A stretch of DNA of 64,000 nt from Xiphophorus maculatus (lineage: Eukaryota > Chordata > Actinopteri > Cyprinodontiformes > Poeciliidae): positions 12,551,463 through 12,615,462 of the forward strand of contig NC_036456.1 of assembly GCF_002775205.1 (NCBI RefSeq), in the 5' to 3' direction. The position numbers and the translations under genes were made by a program. Of this stretch, positions 1 to 9,963 are shown in pieces (positions within the stretch are counted from its first letter, which is position 1; each line of letters starts with the position of its first letter). The notes beneath the pieces were generated by a model, which made no database searches, was not told the DNA's origin, and saw only the letters and a program-made list of their open reading frames with translations.

Positions 1-44
1 GTCGAGTAACACAGAGGAAATCAGTCAGTATTTAAGCTGACTGA

Positions 45-415
45 TCGTATCATGATATAAGCGTTTCATATCAGTCGATATCGATAATTGTTGATTATTT
101 TTCTGTTTTAAATATCTGAAATATGGCGTAATCTCTTCTGTTTTATCCACAGTTTTTATTTCATACCTTTCTTTTTATTTTTAAGCAGTTATTAGGCTGC
201 TGTTGTGCAAGTTACTCAACAAACTGTTGCTAGGTAACCAAAGAATGGGTGAGTTAGTTGATGCCACCAGCCTTTCTTAGTTGGACCGTGAGAGGTTCAT
301 CCTCTTAAAGCGTTTACTCTGCCTACATCCCCCAGAATGCAGTGCGGTTCTGGATTGCAGTTCAGCAAATATTCTATATACTGAATACTTTATCAGATGT
401 ACTATCTAGTTTTAT
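45..415 (+). repeat. X-box repeat family, copy A
   Basis: This dispersed repeat is shared with 51422-51835 (same orientation) and 62426-62870 (opposite orientation). Shared landmarks in order are ATATCAGTCGATA near the left end, GTTGCTAGGTAAC (226-238), GTGAGTTAGTTGA, CCAGAATGC.GTGC.GTTCT, and CAGTAAATATTCT-like sequence near the right end. The AT-rich ends are roughly inverted (TCGATATCGAT-type), suggesting a non-autonomous DNA transposon, but I cannot name the superfamily. The X-box palindrome is described in the findings. Confidence 0.7.
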
Positions 416-587
416 TACGACGGTTACTGTTGCCGAGTTATTCTCCGGTGCTATTTTAACCATTCATTTTCTGCTCCACCTGTATCCATTGGAAGCAAAA
501 ATTCTCTTTTAAATGAACACTTATCCAAAGTCTTTCACAAATACCAATTTTAAGTTCAGTCCTCAACGTCCATCCATCATCTTCCAC

Positions 588-866
588 TTATTCGGGGTCG
601 GGTCGGGTCAGGCTTAGGCCCAGACTTTCCCCTCCCCCGCCACTTGGGGCCAGATCCTCCAGGGAAATCTCATGTTGGAGCCCAGACAACCTGCAGAGGA
701 AACTCATTATGGCCGCTGTTGTATCTGCAGTCTCATTCTTTCGGTCACCTCCCATAGATGCGTGAATACCGTAGATCGACTGGTAAATCAAAAGTTTTGC
801 CTTTGAGCTCAACTCTTTCTTCACCAGGACAGACCGGTAGAGCTCCCGCATCATTGCAGAGGGCGC
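588..866 (-). pseudogene. LINE reverse-transcriptase fragment
   Basis: The minus-strand translation contains MMRELYRSVLVKKELSSKAK, then LLIYQSIYG, then IMSFLCRLSGL. These match the familiar teleost non-LTR retrotransposon block of the type VLVKKELSRKAKL.IY.SIY...EMSFLRRVAGL near the C-terminus of the reverse-transcriptase ORF. The stretch between SIYG and MSFL is divergent and shortened, and the downstream part is truncated, so this is a dead fragment. It lies in the dishevelled intron, in the same orientation as that gene. Confidence 0.75.
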
Positions 867-2759
867 AAACCAAGCCGCCTATCGATCGCTCTCATTCATG
901 AACAAGACCTGAGTTACTTCAACTCCTCCAGAGCACCAAATAAAGCGCTTTACAAGAGACACTGGCACAGCAGACAGAGTTTGTACTTTAAAGAGAAAAG
1001 GGGAGAGAGTGCCAGGTGTGTATCAGAAGTGTCCGTTGTTTTAGGCCCTCATGTAAACATTCATTTTATTAAACATCACTATAATTGCTTGAAGAGTTTA
1101 CCACCATTATAGAAACAAGATTTGCAGGAATCGATTATTCAATAGGAAATATCCGCAATCAGAAATCAAGCTCAGTGGGAGAAATTGCAAATGGAGCTTT
1201 GAACAGAGATGAGAATTGAGCAGAATAGCATAGAAAAGCAATGGCAAGCTTGTATTTTTCATGAACGATAGAAATAAATCATAAAAATACTCAAATCTCA
1301 TGTATAATTCAATTGTTTATTTCCTGACTATTTTACAGCCAATTTATTGACTGCGGCTCCGCATCCATGACAGCTTAATAGGACTATGCCTGCTGATCAA
1401 ACCAAAATACCTCTTTAAAATTTAAAACTGTGATCTGAAAGGGTCACAAGAAGAACAGTGAGTGAAATGGTCTTTTAGTTTTCAACAGAGTAGATTGCAA
1501 CTTCTCTGTCAGTAATTCCAAAAACAGAACAAGAAAAGGAGTCAGACAAAAACCTAAGCTGTGACGTGGCAAATCAAAGATAAATGGCATAATTTAAAAA
1601 TAAATAAATTAAATACTCATCCAGACTTGCAAAATGTTGAAGTCAAATTATATTCTTTTCCAAATTTTTCAAGGATGCGTCAGAGCCTTGTGTAAATATT
1701 TTCACAGATAGAAAAGACGAGATCAAGATTATGATATTCAGTTTAACACAGTATACCAGGCAGACTGTATGGGTAGACTGCAAGCAAGATGAAACATAGG
1801 TAACAAAGTGATTTAAAGTGCTCTGAAAGCCATTTTATTTGATAAAGCCAATATTTGCAAGAGCTGCAGAACATATCCAAGAAAAATATAAACGTGCACA
1901 ATAATAATATTGTAATGATAGTTTACAATATTTCAGTTGCTGTGTCTTTATTACCTGCATCTGATTAAAATAGCAGTCCCAACTGGATGAACTCTTACTG
2001 CCCTCAATGTTCACATTTTATATAGACGTTAGTACAAACTTTGGACAACAAATCATTTAATGTAAAGAAGACATTTAAAATAAAACTTAGATGTTTACAG
2101 CTGTTTCAAGTAATAATTTATACACTTTGCTTGGATATTGCCATTAAACCTTCAAAAAAAAAAGTTTTTTGGCTGTCCAGCCATTTAGAATAAAAATCAA
2201 TGCATCGACTTGCAGCAGTCCAAAAAGGTCAACTTAATTATGTTGGAAAGCTGCAGCAACAGATAACACTCTGCTGTGGGACAAACAAAAATCCAGTGTT
2301 TTTCTGAGAAAACATGGAAGTTCATTCATAAACTAAATATTCTGCGTCTTCAACTCAAGTGTTTCTAAACAAGGGCTCGACATGGACTTAAAAAAAGGGA
2401 GAAAAAACCAAAACAAAAGAGGTAATTTATAATACTCTGGGTATATTTACGTTGTCAGCAGGGATTCTTACAAGTGCAGCAGTAAATAAACCTCCGGTGT
2501 GGTTGATGAAATGCCTCAGTCTGTTGCATATTCACAAAATCCTGTGATGGGTCAAAAATCACAGCCACAAACACACCGACAGTTACGTAAATAACGGCAG
2601 TGACCACAATTCAAAAACTCAGAGTGATTGGAAAATTGGGATGGCAAAAAAAAGAACAAGGCTGAGGAATATTGCATCATGTTGAAGTACGGGACACCCA
2701 CAGTAATCAAAGCTACAACCAGGAAATTATAAATTAATCAGATTCACTTTAATACCTCC

Positions 2760-3150
2760 TCCTGCAGGGTTTCTCAAACTTTACTGGACGTCATAAAGAT
2801 TTTGCAACAGCGCAACACAAAGCAGCGGATAATTGTGAAGTAGAATCAAAGAGACGCATGGTCTTCTAAAATTGTTGAAGATGAAAAGCTGAAAAGTTTG
2901 TAAGCAGCCACGTTGCACAGTAGTTTGTTGTACTTTCTAAAAGTTTGGAGGGCTTATTTCCCCATCAACAGAGACCACTGAAAAGCATCCCCCACAGCAT
3001 GATGCTGCCACCTCCATGTTTTACTGTGGGGATGTTCTGCTGAGGATGGCGTGCCGTGTGAAGTTTCCCAGCATGCATCATGTTTTGGTTAAAAACTTCC
3101 ATTAAGCTCTCATCTGACCGGGACACCTTCTTCTACAGCTTCTCCCAGCT
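2760..3150 (-). mobile_element. Tc1-like element remnant
   Basis: The plus strand carries the widespread fish Tc1-type text CACAGCATGATGCTGCCACC. Read on the minus strand this is the transposase signature [12 protein letters not shown]. Flanking text around 2815-2845 (CAACACAAAG.AG..ATAATTGTGAAG) and 3110-3140 (TCATCTGACC.G..CACCTTCTTCTAC) belongs to the same repeat. There is no open reading frame, so it is a decayed or non-autonomous copy. Confidence 0.8.
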
Positions 3151-3299
3151 AACTATAAATACACGTTTTTCATGTTACTTATAACAGATTTAACAAACCA
3201 CGTATAATCATCTTTATACTTCACAGTTACACACTTTGTGCTCTTTTATCAAGAGATGCAGCAAACCTATATTAATATTTGTTTTGGTCCTGATATTGA

Positions 3300-3790
3300 A
3301 AAAAAAAATAGATGGGGTACTGTAATGATGTGCCCAATCTATGAGGGTATCTACTCAGTCTAATTCTATGTTTTGTGCACTGAGCGACATCATGCTTCAT
3401 TATTTATTTCACATTATATTTAGAAGTCCTAATTGCACTTGAAATGTTTCACCAAGGTAGCCAAGCTGTTGTTTTTATCAGTTTCTTTATTATTTATTTC
3501 ACGTTTGCCGTTACACTCCTAATTGCGCTGACTGAACAAATTAGTCGTTTGTTTATGTTGACCAAGCTTGTGAATCTAATGGTGTGTTTCAATGAGCTGC
3601 ACTGGTGCAGAGTTATCAAATAGATTTGTAATTCAGTACATTTACGTAAAAAGAAAAGAAAAAAAAAGAAGTTTCAAGTCAATTCAAAATGATCAGATTA
3701 TTGGATCGTATCGGACGATAATAAACCACAGATATCTGTAGCGGTATCAAAAGTGAAAAACGTAGATTGGTATTTTTCAGCACATATAAT
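3300..3790. repeat. Unclassified AT-rich transposon relic
   Basis: There is a local near-duplication: TTATTTATTTCAC...CTCCTAATTGC-type blocks occur at about 3399-3440 and 3490-3530. This is followed by GGATCGTATCGGACGATA-like text at 3704-3720, of the kind found at the ends of dispersed fish DNA-transposon relics. I cannot define its boundaries. Confidence 0.4.
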
Positions 3791-4621
3791 ATTACAAAAT
3801 GTCATTAATTTTGTGGTTGTCGTGCGAGAAAATTGTTTTAAAAAAATTAAAAGACGTATGAATAACCTCCTTCTGTGTGGGGAGTGCCGAGTCAACCTAG
3901 ACTTAAAGTAAAGCAATCTTGCACAATCGCAAGCTTGAATTCGGGTTTGCCTCTGCAGCCCTGGTGCCATCCAACAAGGGGGGAAAAAAAACCATCCAAA
4001 ACTACAATGCATTTAACTGAAACCCTGAGGGTCTCACCGGGTGAATAAACCACAAACTCACATTCCTTTGCAGGAAAATGCACAGCAGCCACACAGGAGG
4101 AGAGAGAGAGAAAAAAGAGGATTAATTGATAGAGGAGACAGCTATTTCTCAGAGAGGGTCGGGAGAAAGCCAGGGAATGAAAGGATGGCTGGCAGGCCAA
4201 AGTGTTGAAGAGGTAGGGAGGAGGGGGGGAAACCCTGGCTTCAGTCCTGAAGGAAAGAAAAGGCAAGGATTTCACCAGATGATGGGCTCAGGAAGGAAGG
4301 GAGGGAGGGATGAGGATTAGGGTAAAGAAAAGCAGCAGGAACAGGGAATGTTTCCCATTGTAATGATGATGTTTAGTGAGAAAAGTCCCAACCTGAAGGA
4401 GCAAAGGATGTTTATCAACCCTCTTAGCATCTTTTAAGAATATTTTTACTTATTCTCCCTGCAGCTACAGTTGGAAATACCCCTCCGATCTCTAATTTGG
4501 TTCAAGTTTAAGTTCCTGCTCCTGCCCTCAGACACTTCTCGGGAATTAAAACTACCTTTCGTGGTTTTCCTGCTTGTGCATCGCGCGGAAAGCATTAGAG
4601 GGGAAATTCAGAGCAGCTCAC

Positions 4622-4782
4622 CCAAAGTCTTGGTCCATGGACTTGAAAAAGAATTTGTAGTTTGGCTTGTTGAGGACCTGTTTAAAATCCAGCAGGGTGA
4701 TATTTTCTGCAGCTATGGGGATCTTCACCAAGTACGGGGTCTCCTCCTCGTCGATGTGATAGATGATTTTGGTCTCCGCCAT
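4622..4782 (-). CDS. dvl2: Dishevelled (DVL) first coding exon; rest of gene lies left of the window
   Basis: Dishevelled relays Frizzled/Wnt signals to the beta-catenin and planar-polarity branches. Its N-terminal DIX domain polymerises with Axin. On the minus strand, ATG at 4782 opens 53 codons plus two bases, beginning [20 protein letters not shown] and ending [12 protein letters not shown], which is the unmistakable start of the DIX domain. The exon stops at a consensus donor (TTTGG|GTGAGC, GT at 4621-4620), in phase 2. The following exon is not recognisable in 1-4600, so intron 1 runs past the left edge. Paralogue: MDQDFG argues against DVL3 (MDDDFG). The KIP and ITL residues and the lack of the extra residues human DVL1 has before YKFFF favour DVL2, as do the RING neighbours. 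DVL1 is not excluded. Dishevelled identity is near certain; the paralogue number is about 65 percent. Confidence 0.93.
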
Positions 4783-5170
4783 CTCTGCGCTGGTGAAAAA
4801 AGCCGGACCTTTTCCCCGAAGAGACGGGCTACGGAGGGAGCCGAGGTAGCGTCAACTTTGTCGGGGACTCAGCTAGGTGGCTAACGAGATGCAGCGCTGA
4901 CGGGACGGGGCCGCTGAGATTTTTCAGCCCGAGCCCACGGACACAAAGCGGCTGAAAAAGTCCTCGCTCTAAAACCTCCGTGGACGACTTTCACGCTGGC
5001 GCCGACGCTCCTTCCCTCCGTTACCGAGGGGCAGAAAACGGCAAACACGCTACATCCACACGGCTAAAACTTCCAGCAACTTTTCCCCCAACAAAAACAT
5101 AAAGAGGAGGGGGTAGTCTAAAAACTTTTTCACCGCTCGTTGCGAGCCAACGCGGCGTGTGACGTAAAGA
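4783..5170 (-). promoter_or_regulatory. CpG-rich promoter and 5' UTR region of the dishevelled gene
   Basis: Immediately upstream (rightwards) of the dishevelled ATG, composition changes from the AT-rich background to GC-rich with many CpGs up to about 5165, then falls to poly-T/AT sequence. No TATA box is evident, as expected for a CpG-island promoter. A CRE-like half site TGACGTAA lies at 5160-5167. The transcription start cannot be placed from sequence alone. Confidence 0.6.
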
Positions 5171-7555
5171 CGTTCCCCCCCCTCCAAGTTGTTTTTTTTT
5201 TTTTTTACGTGCTGCCCCAGCCGTGCTCCCAGGTAGGGAGTTCAAAGAGTGCCAATATATATATTTTAAAAATGAAAATAAAAAATAAAAAAGATGCCGT
5301 ATCAAGGTGAAGAAATCCTCAGGGATAGTGGAAGGCTAATAATAAGTTCAGGGGTGTCCAGACATTTTGTCCATTTTTTATTCATTAAAAAAAATCCAAA
5401 ATTCAATTTAATGTGTTTTATTTTATTTTTACCTGCTCGCAATGAACTAAGCAGACAATATTTTTTAAAAACAGTGTTTGATTTTTACAGAAAAGAACCC
5501 CAACTTTAAGTTTGGGCACACAAACAAGGAATCTGACTGAGATTCTGCTTTGCTCCAAATGAAGACATTTGGAACATTTTTAAAAGCAGAACAAATCGCG
5601 GCAAAGACTTTGGTATGTTTGTTTTCTAATTGCAAATCAGGCATGCAACTTTTCTTCTGCGACAAGAACAAAAACTGGGTCACTCTTTCCTTCAAAACAG
5701 TTGCTCTAAATAACCACGATTAATCAAAAGCCGCATCTATGTCTGATTTAAAGTAGAATTTGCTGGATGTTTGTGGTCCTACCTACTACAGCCAATTCAT
5801 TCACATCTGCTAGTAATTTTTTTTGTTTGTTTCAAAACTTTTGATAAAAAAAAATACAGATAGTTTGACAAGGTTATTTACTTTTCATCTTTTTGTCTTT
5901 AAGTATTTTATATGCTTTACAACTAAAGAAAGAAAAGTGTGCCATTGAATCTCATTCAGAGTCTGTGTATATAATTGAATGTTAATACATTTTTTTACAG
6001 TTTGAGGATATTCTTTCCTGAATTGTATTTTTAATGCATTTCACTTGATAAAGATATATATATTAATAAACTTTAAATCACTTTTTTGTGTTTATCAACA
6101 GTTTACTAAATAGTTTGGAATTAAATAACTTTTTTTATCATGTCTGATTACTAATTGCTCAAAATGTAAAACAACTGGTCAGAATCAGGATTGCTGTAAA
6201 AATGTTGCATCCTGGGTTTGGATAATACCCAGCCATTTATGGTGTAGAAATACAATTAGCTTTTTTGGCGGGGGGTTAAATATATTTAACAGACATTTTA
6301 AGTACAAAGACTATGTAAAGGGGTTTAAAATATATTTATTGAATATTGATTTCAATAAGAACTGAAGTTGACAACTGCAATTACCAAAAAGGGAAAATAT
6401 GTTCATACATAATATGCCTATATTGATCTTTAAAAAAAAACTTTTGTGTCTAAATAATGAAGGGAGAACATAAAATGAATCGGGGTAATAAATAGCATCT
6501 ACCAAATGTCCTTCTGGTGGGTTACGTTTTAATGTCTACTGTTGCCAGAAGACAAAAAGAACAACAACATATTTTTTACTGTAACTATCAAATATATACC
6601 AGAAGAAAATATATTCAAGCAGTAGTCTGTGCCGAATGTGGCATTAGGAAAAAATGACACTCTAAGGTTTCTCTTAGAGTAACAACAGTTTATTGGTCCT
6701 CACCAGTCGATACTTTGGTTATACCCAGGTGTATGGCTACTGATAGTTCTGTTACAGACATGAGATGATGGTGTTTTCATAAAACTTAAACTCACTAAAA
6801 AAATCTTTTAGCTCATTCACATAAATTAGCAACAAAATCTTGAAAATCGCTTACAAAATTACTGTTTAAGGCAATACGCAATATTAATGCAATATCCTCC
6901 TTATAGCACCAGATAAAAGTGTGTTTTCAATCAATCATCTGCCTGTGTTGAATTTACTAACTTCCTATAACTGCTAGCTGTGCTGTAAACTAACGGCTCG
7001 CACATAAAGAGGAACAAGTAAAGATTCAGGAGCAGCTTATAGTTAATATGAGTTAAAATACTTTCAAATTAAGCTTTTTAATTTCATCAGTGCTGTTTAA
7101 CCAGTTTAATTGGAGAAATAATTATAATTAATTAAATGTGTTTCTCTTAAACAAATGAAAAACACTCAAAGCACAAAATACACACGCACTATACAGAAAA
7201 AGGAAAAGTAAACACAGGAGGATTATCCAACAATTACATTACAGAATCAGTACTGCTTGTCAGAAACTGCTGTTCATATTCATATTGTTCACCTCAGACA
7301 CTTTTAAATGGGTCCCAGACCAGATAAACATTGTAGTAGTACTAATAATAATCATAATAATGGTGATGATTATGACAATTACAATAATAGCATAAATGAA
7401 CATCTTTTTTTTTAAAAAACATATTCCTTTAGGAAACTTTGCAACATTTTGTGTAGGTGAGGCAGGAATCCTTGGCAGAGCAGTTCTGGTACAAATCTGT
7501 CCTGTGTTATAATATTGTCAAGCATCACATGTTGCTAAATAGGAAGTTTCACTTA
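5171..7555. other. Intergenic AT-rich sequence without recognised genes
   Basis: Between the dishevelled promoter and the next element I see no coding exon. At 5348 GGGGTGTCCAGACATTTTG resembles the end of a hAT-type element, but no partner end or target duplication was found. A small 8-bp hairpin (ACTCTAAG/CTTAGAGT, loop of six) occupies 6659-6680. Confidence 0.5.
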
Positions 7556-8060
7556 CTGGTCACTTCATTAGGTACACATCTCTAATTGATTCTTCACTAA
7601 GACTGCAAATCAGTTAATCATAAAGGCATCTAGACCTAGTGTAGAAGATTTGCGGAAGTTCAGAACGTGGAACAAAGAGGTTTAAAGTGACTGAATGTAA
7701 TTTTTTTGGTGCTTGCTATTAGGGTTTTGATGCACAACAGAGAATAGTTTGAAAGAAGAAAAATATCCACTGAGAGGCGGTTGTATGGACAAAAAGGCCT
7801 TGATGTCAGAGGAGAAAGAGCAGAGTGGTTCCAGATGATAGAAGGACAACAGAACCTCAAAAAGCCTCTTATGAACTTCTTTTAATTGCGCTAGTCATCT
7901 CTGGATGGACACAGTGTACCCATCTTCTGATGGCTACTGTGTTCTCATCAGTAAAGCACTTTTGGGATGAACATCAGACGCATCTGCAGCAGCTGTCATG
8001 ATATAAAGTCAATTTAGACCAAAACTCTCCGAGGAATAATTCTTGCGAAGTGCATCTAAC
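7556..8060 (+). mobile_element. Internally deleted Tc1-like transposon
   Basis: The left part (7558-7580) reads GGTCACTTCATTAGGTACAC, the terminal text of a common teleost Tc1-like transposon. It continues with that element's 5' region (GACTGCAAATCAG..AATCA; GCATCTAGAC). At 7790-7860 remnants of the early transposase region appear, and at 7910-7945 text corresponding to late transposase (GTGTACCCATCTTCTGATGG), followed by ACCAAAACTCTCCGAGGAAT. The middle of the transposase gene is missing, so the copy is defective. Confidence 0.8.
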
Positions 8061-8114
8061 AAAGCGGCCAACTATGTCAAAGAACAGATGTGTAGAGCTT
8101 ATTACAGTCATGTG

Positions 8115-8130
8115 ACACTAGAGGGAGCTC
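8115..8130 (+). promoter_or_regulatory. CTCF-like motif
   Basis: ACACTAGAGGGAGCTC matches the forward CTCF core (CCASYAGRKGGCRS) at most positions. It lies in the 3' flank of the downstream membrane RING gene, just outside the Tc1 relic. Motif match only; occupancy is not known. Confidence 0.4.
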
Positions 8131-8285
8131 TTCATCCATGTAAGAAGAAAAAAAAAGGAGCGATAGCACCAACCATCCACAATGAGGTATTTAAGTAAAT
8201 CTTCATCAGTCTAAACAGAAATCACTCACATATTGTCTTTATGTCAGGAGTATCTGCTGCCAAAGTGACCCCACCCACCCACCAA

Positions 8286-8960
8286 TTAGAATTTCCTGTT
8301 GAACAAGTGCGGTCCAAACACCACGCCGACCACGCAGGTGATCACAAAGAGCACCCAGAATATGACGGCCAGCAGCTGCACGCACAGCAGGGTCCTCCGG
8401 CTCTGCTGTATGACCCCCTCCTCGCCCACCAGGTCCGCGGCCGCTCCGTACGGCCTGTCCGGGTGCATCTGCTGCACCTGCAGGCTGACGGTGGGCAGGA
8501 CGATGAAGCGGCTGTCCCTGCCGCCTCCGCTGCTGCTGTTGGCGCCCTCCAGAGAGAGCACCACTCTCTGGGTGACCGTCGCCACGCGTGTGGAAACTGT
8601 CGCCGGCATCCGGAAGGCCGTCACGCGGGGCAGCCTGCACATGATTTGGGAGTTGCAGGGTAAAGCGAGGGCGTTCCCAGTGCGCAGAGGGGTTAAATGG
8701 CGGCAGAGGGGACAGGGAATGGCTTGTGGGCCGCCGCGGGGGTCAGCGGGGTCACAGGGGTTGAACTGGATCCTCTGCAGGCACTCTGTGCAGAAGACAT
8801 GGAGGCACTCCAACATCCGGGGGCTTTTGTTATACTGGTTGTACTCCTGGTAGCAAATGGGACACTCTAAATCTACAGCCTCCCCAGGGGTGGTGCTGGG
8901 GCAGGGGGCTGCACTAACTGGTTCCCCCTGCTGGGACCCTGGAACAACGTCCTCTGGCAT
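8286..8960 (-). CDS. Membrane-anchored C3HC4 RING finger protein (RNF222/RNF223-type)
   Basis: A 224-residue probable E3 ubiquitin ligase. The RING is complete: C33-x2-C36-x15-C52-x-H54-x2-C57-x2-C60-x22-C83-x2-C86, in context LECPICYQEY ... CPLCRHLTP. A single hydrophobic helix spans about 190-216 (LLCVQLLAVIFWVLFVITCV), leaving a tail of about eight residues, so the RING should face the cytosol. This layout (N-terminal RING, C-terminal anchor, about 200-250 residues) is that of RNF152/182/183/186/222/223/225. RNF222 fits best by the RESQIFV-like stretch before the helix (here RDSRFIVLPT) and by neighbours on human 17p13.1; RNF223 is the alternative. Start: the only in-frame ATG before the RING is at 8960. 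The frame stays open upstream to a splice acceptor at 9036-9035, so a 5' exon probably exists to the right. Confidence 0.9.
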   Translation of the reverse strand: MPEDVVPGSQQGEPVSAAPCPSTTPGEAVDLECPICYQEYNQYNKSPRMLECLHVFCTECLQRIQFNPCDPADPRGGPQAIPCPLCRHLTPLRTGNALALPCNSQIMCRLPRVTAFRMPATVSTRVATVTQRVVLSLEGANSSSGGGRDSRFIVLPTVSLQVQQMHPDRPYGAAADLVGEEGVIQQSRRTLLCVQLLAVIFWVLFVITCVVGVVFGPHLFNRKF

Positions 8961-9034
8961 GCCTGGAGGACGGATGGACACAGCTGAACTCTGAGGAAAG
9001 GTTTGACTGAATCTTTTCCAAAAACTGGGAAAAT
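8961..9034 (-). other. Probable 5' UTR start of the RING coding exon, with splice acceptor
   Basis: On the minus strand the sequence TTTTCTCATTACAG (AG at plus 9036-9035) is a good polypyrimidine/acceptor signal. It places the exon start at 9034, 74 bases before the ATG. The frame is open throughout, so an upstream exon could add N-terminal residues. I could not identify that exon. Confidence 0.5.
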
Positions 9035-9193
9035 CTGTAATGAGAAAAGTAGTTATAAGTGTTCCAGGAAATTATAGCTGGAAGTGTCCCAGCATTTGCT
9101 CCCCATGAAGGACTTCTTTGTTTATACAACTTAAATCAACAGATTTGCATCATGAGTCACAGCATTCCCCTTCTTAGCCCCTCCACATGCTGG

Positions 9194-9242
9194 GTGTGTG
9201 TGTGTGTGTGTGTGTGTGGGTGTGCGTGTGCGTGTGCGTGCA
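9194..9242. repeat. (TG)n microsatellite
   Basis: A TG dinucleotide run with a few CG and GG interruptions, in the intron or upstream region of the membrane RING gene. Confidence 0.95.
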
Positions 9243-9866
9243 TGCATGACTGCACAGGATGGGGGAAAATAAAAGAAAAGGCGGAGTTGTGAACAAAAAC
9301 TAATAAGTCACTGAAATCCTTTTCCACGTGTATTTGTGTTGGAGCACGTTCACTGACTTCTGGTTTAGTCATCTACAGGAATCGTCCACTGACTCATTGA
9401 ACATAAGAAATCTTGGGGGAAGTACAAACAGTTTGAGAAGAGCTGCTAAAGGGGACTTGTGTGTTGTGTGGTTTATAATTACTGGAAATGGGGAAGTTCA
9501 GTTTTCAAGTGGATCTGAGAACAACAGAAAGAATCTGGTCATTTTTGCTTCTTTGATTTTGGTGCAAAAAACGTTTGATTTCCAGTTTGTCAAATTGTCT
9601 CGTTTTCTTCAAAAAAAGATCTTGATCAACAGTGCTTCATGAAAGGTCATTCAACATTTTTCTTTAGGATTGGTCAGCTGTCCTGACCATTTCAGAATAT
9701 GAATGTGCTCAAAAATAAAGAAACAAAACTAGAAAAAGAAAACAAAATAAAAAGTGTCAGGCTTGGCATGAACACTGTGTGAAAGTCACCATAAACAAGG
9801 TGGGGGAACCAAAAAACATCTGACTTCGTACTTCTTTCATTCTGTTAAATTTTGAACTACTTATTC

Positions 9867-9867
<1 letters not shown>

Positions 9868-9960
<93 letters not shown>
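9868..9960. repeat. (TTA)n microsatellite, 31 units
   Basis: An uninterrupted TTA trinucleotide array of about 93 bp. A second array of the same motif class lies in the RNF227-like intron (18033-18129). Confidence 0.97.

Positions 9961-9963
<3 letters not shown>

Larger units (their letters stand above)
1..4621 (-). other. Dishevelled intron 1 (partial), filled with transposon debris
   Basis: This is the sequence downstream of the dishevelled exon-1 donor on the minus strand. I see no second dishevelled exon here. It holds a copy of an X-box repeat (about 45-415), a LINE reverse-transcriptase scrap (588-866), a Tc1-like relic (2760-3150), and an unclassified AT-rich DNA-transposon relic around 3300-3790. 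A purine-rich tract lies at about 4095-4325. The stretch 963-2750 shows nothing recognisable beyond AT-rich unique sequence. Confidence 0.6.

Noticed and set aside
4471-4884. 137-codon plus-strand open frame over the dishevelled exon
   Set aside because: It is the antisense of the dishevelled first exon and its promoter; the minus-strand protein is clearly the real one.
5348-5520. hAT-like left end (GGGGTGTCCAGACATTTTG)
   Set aside because: No partner end or 8-bp target duplication was found, so I did not call an element.
8241-8853. Plus-strand open frames of 140 and 184 codons, and another minus frame, over the membrane RING gene
   Set aside because: They are GC-rich shadows of the RING coding sequence in other frames, with no domain of their own.
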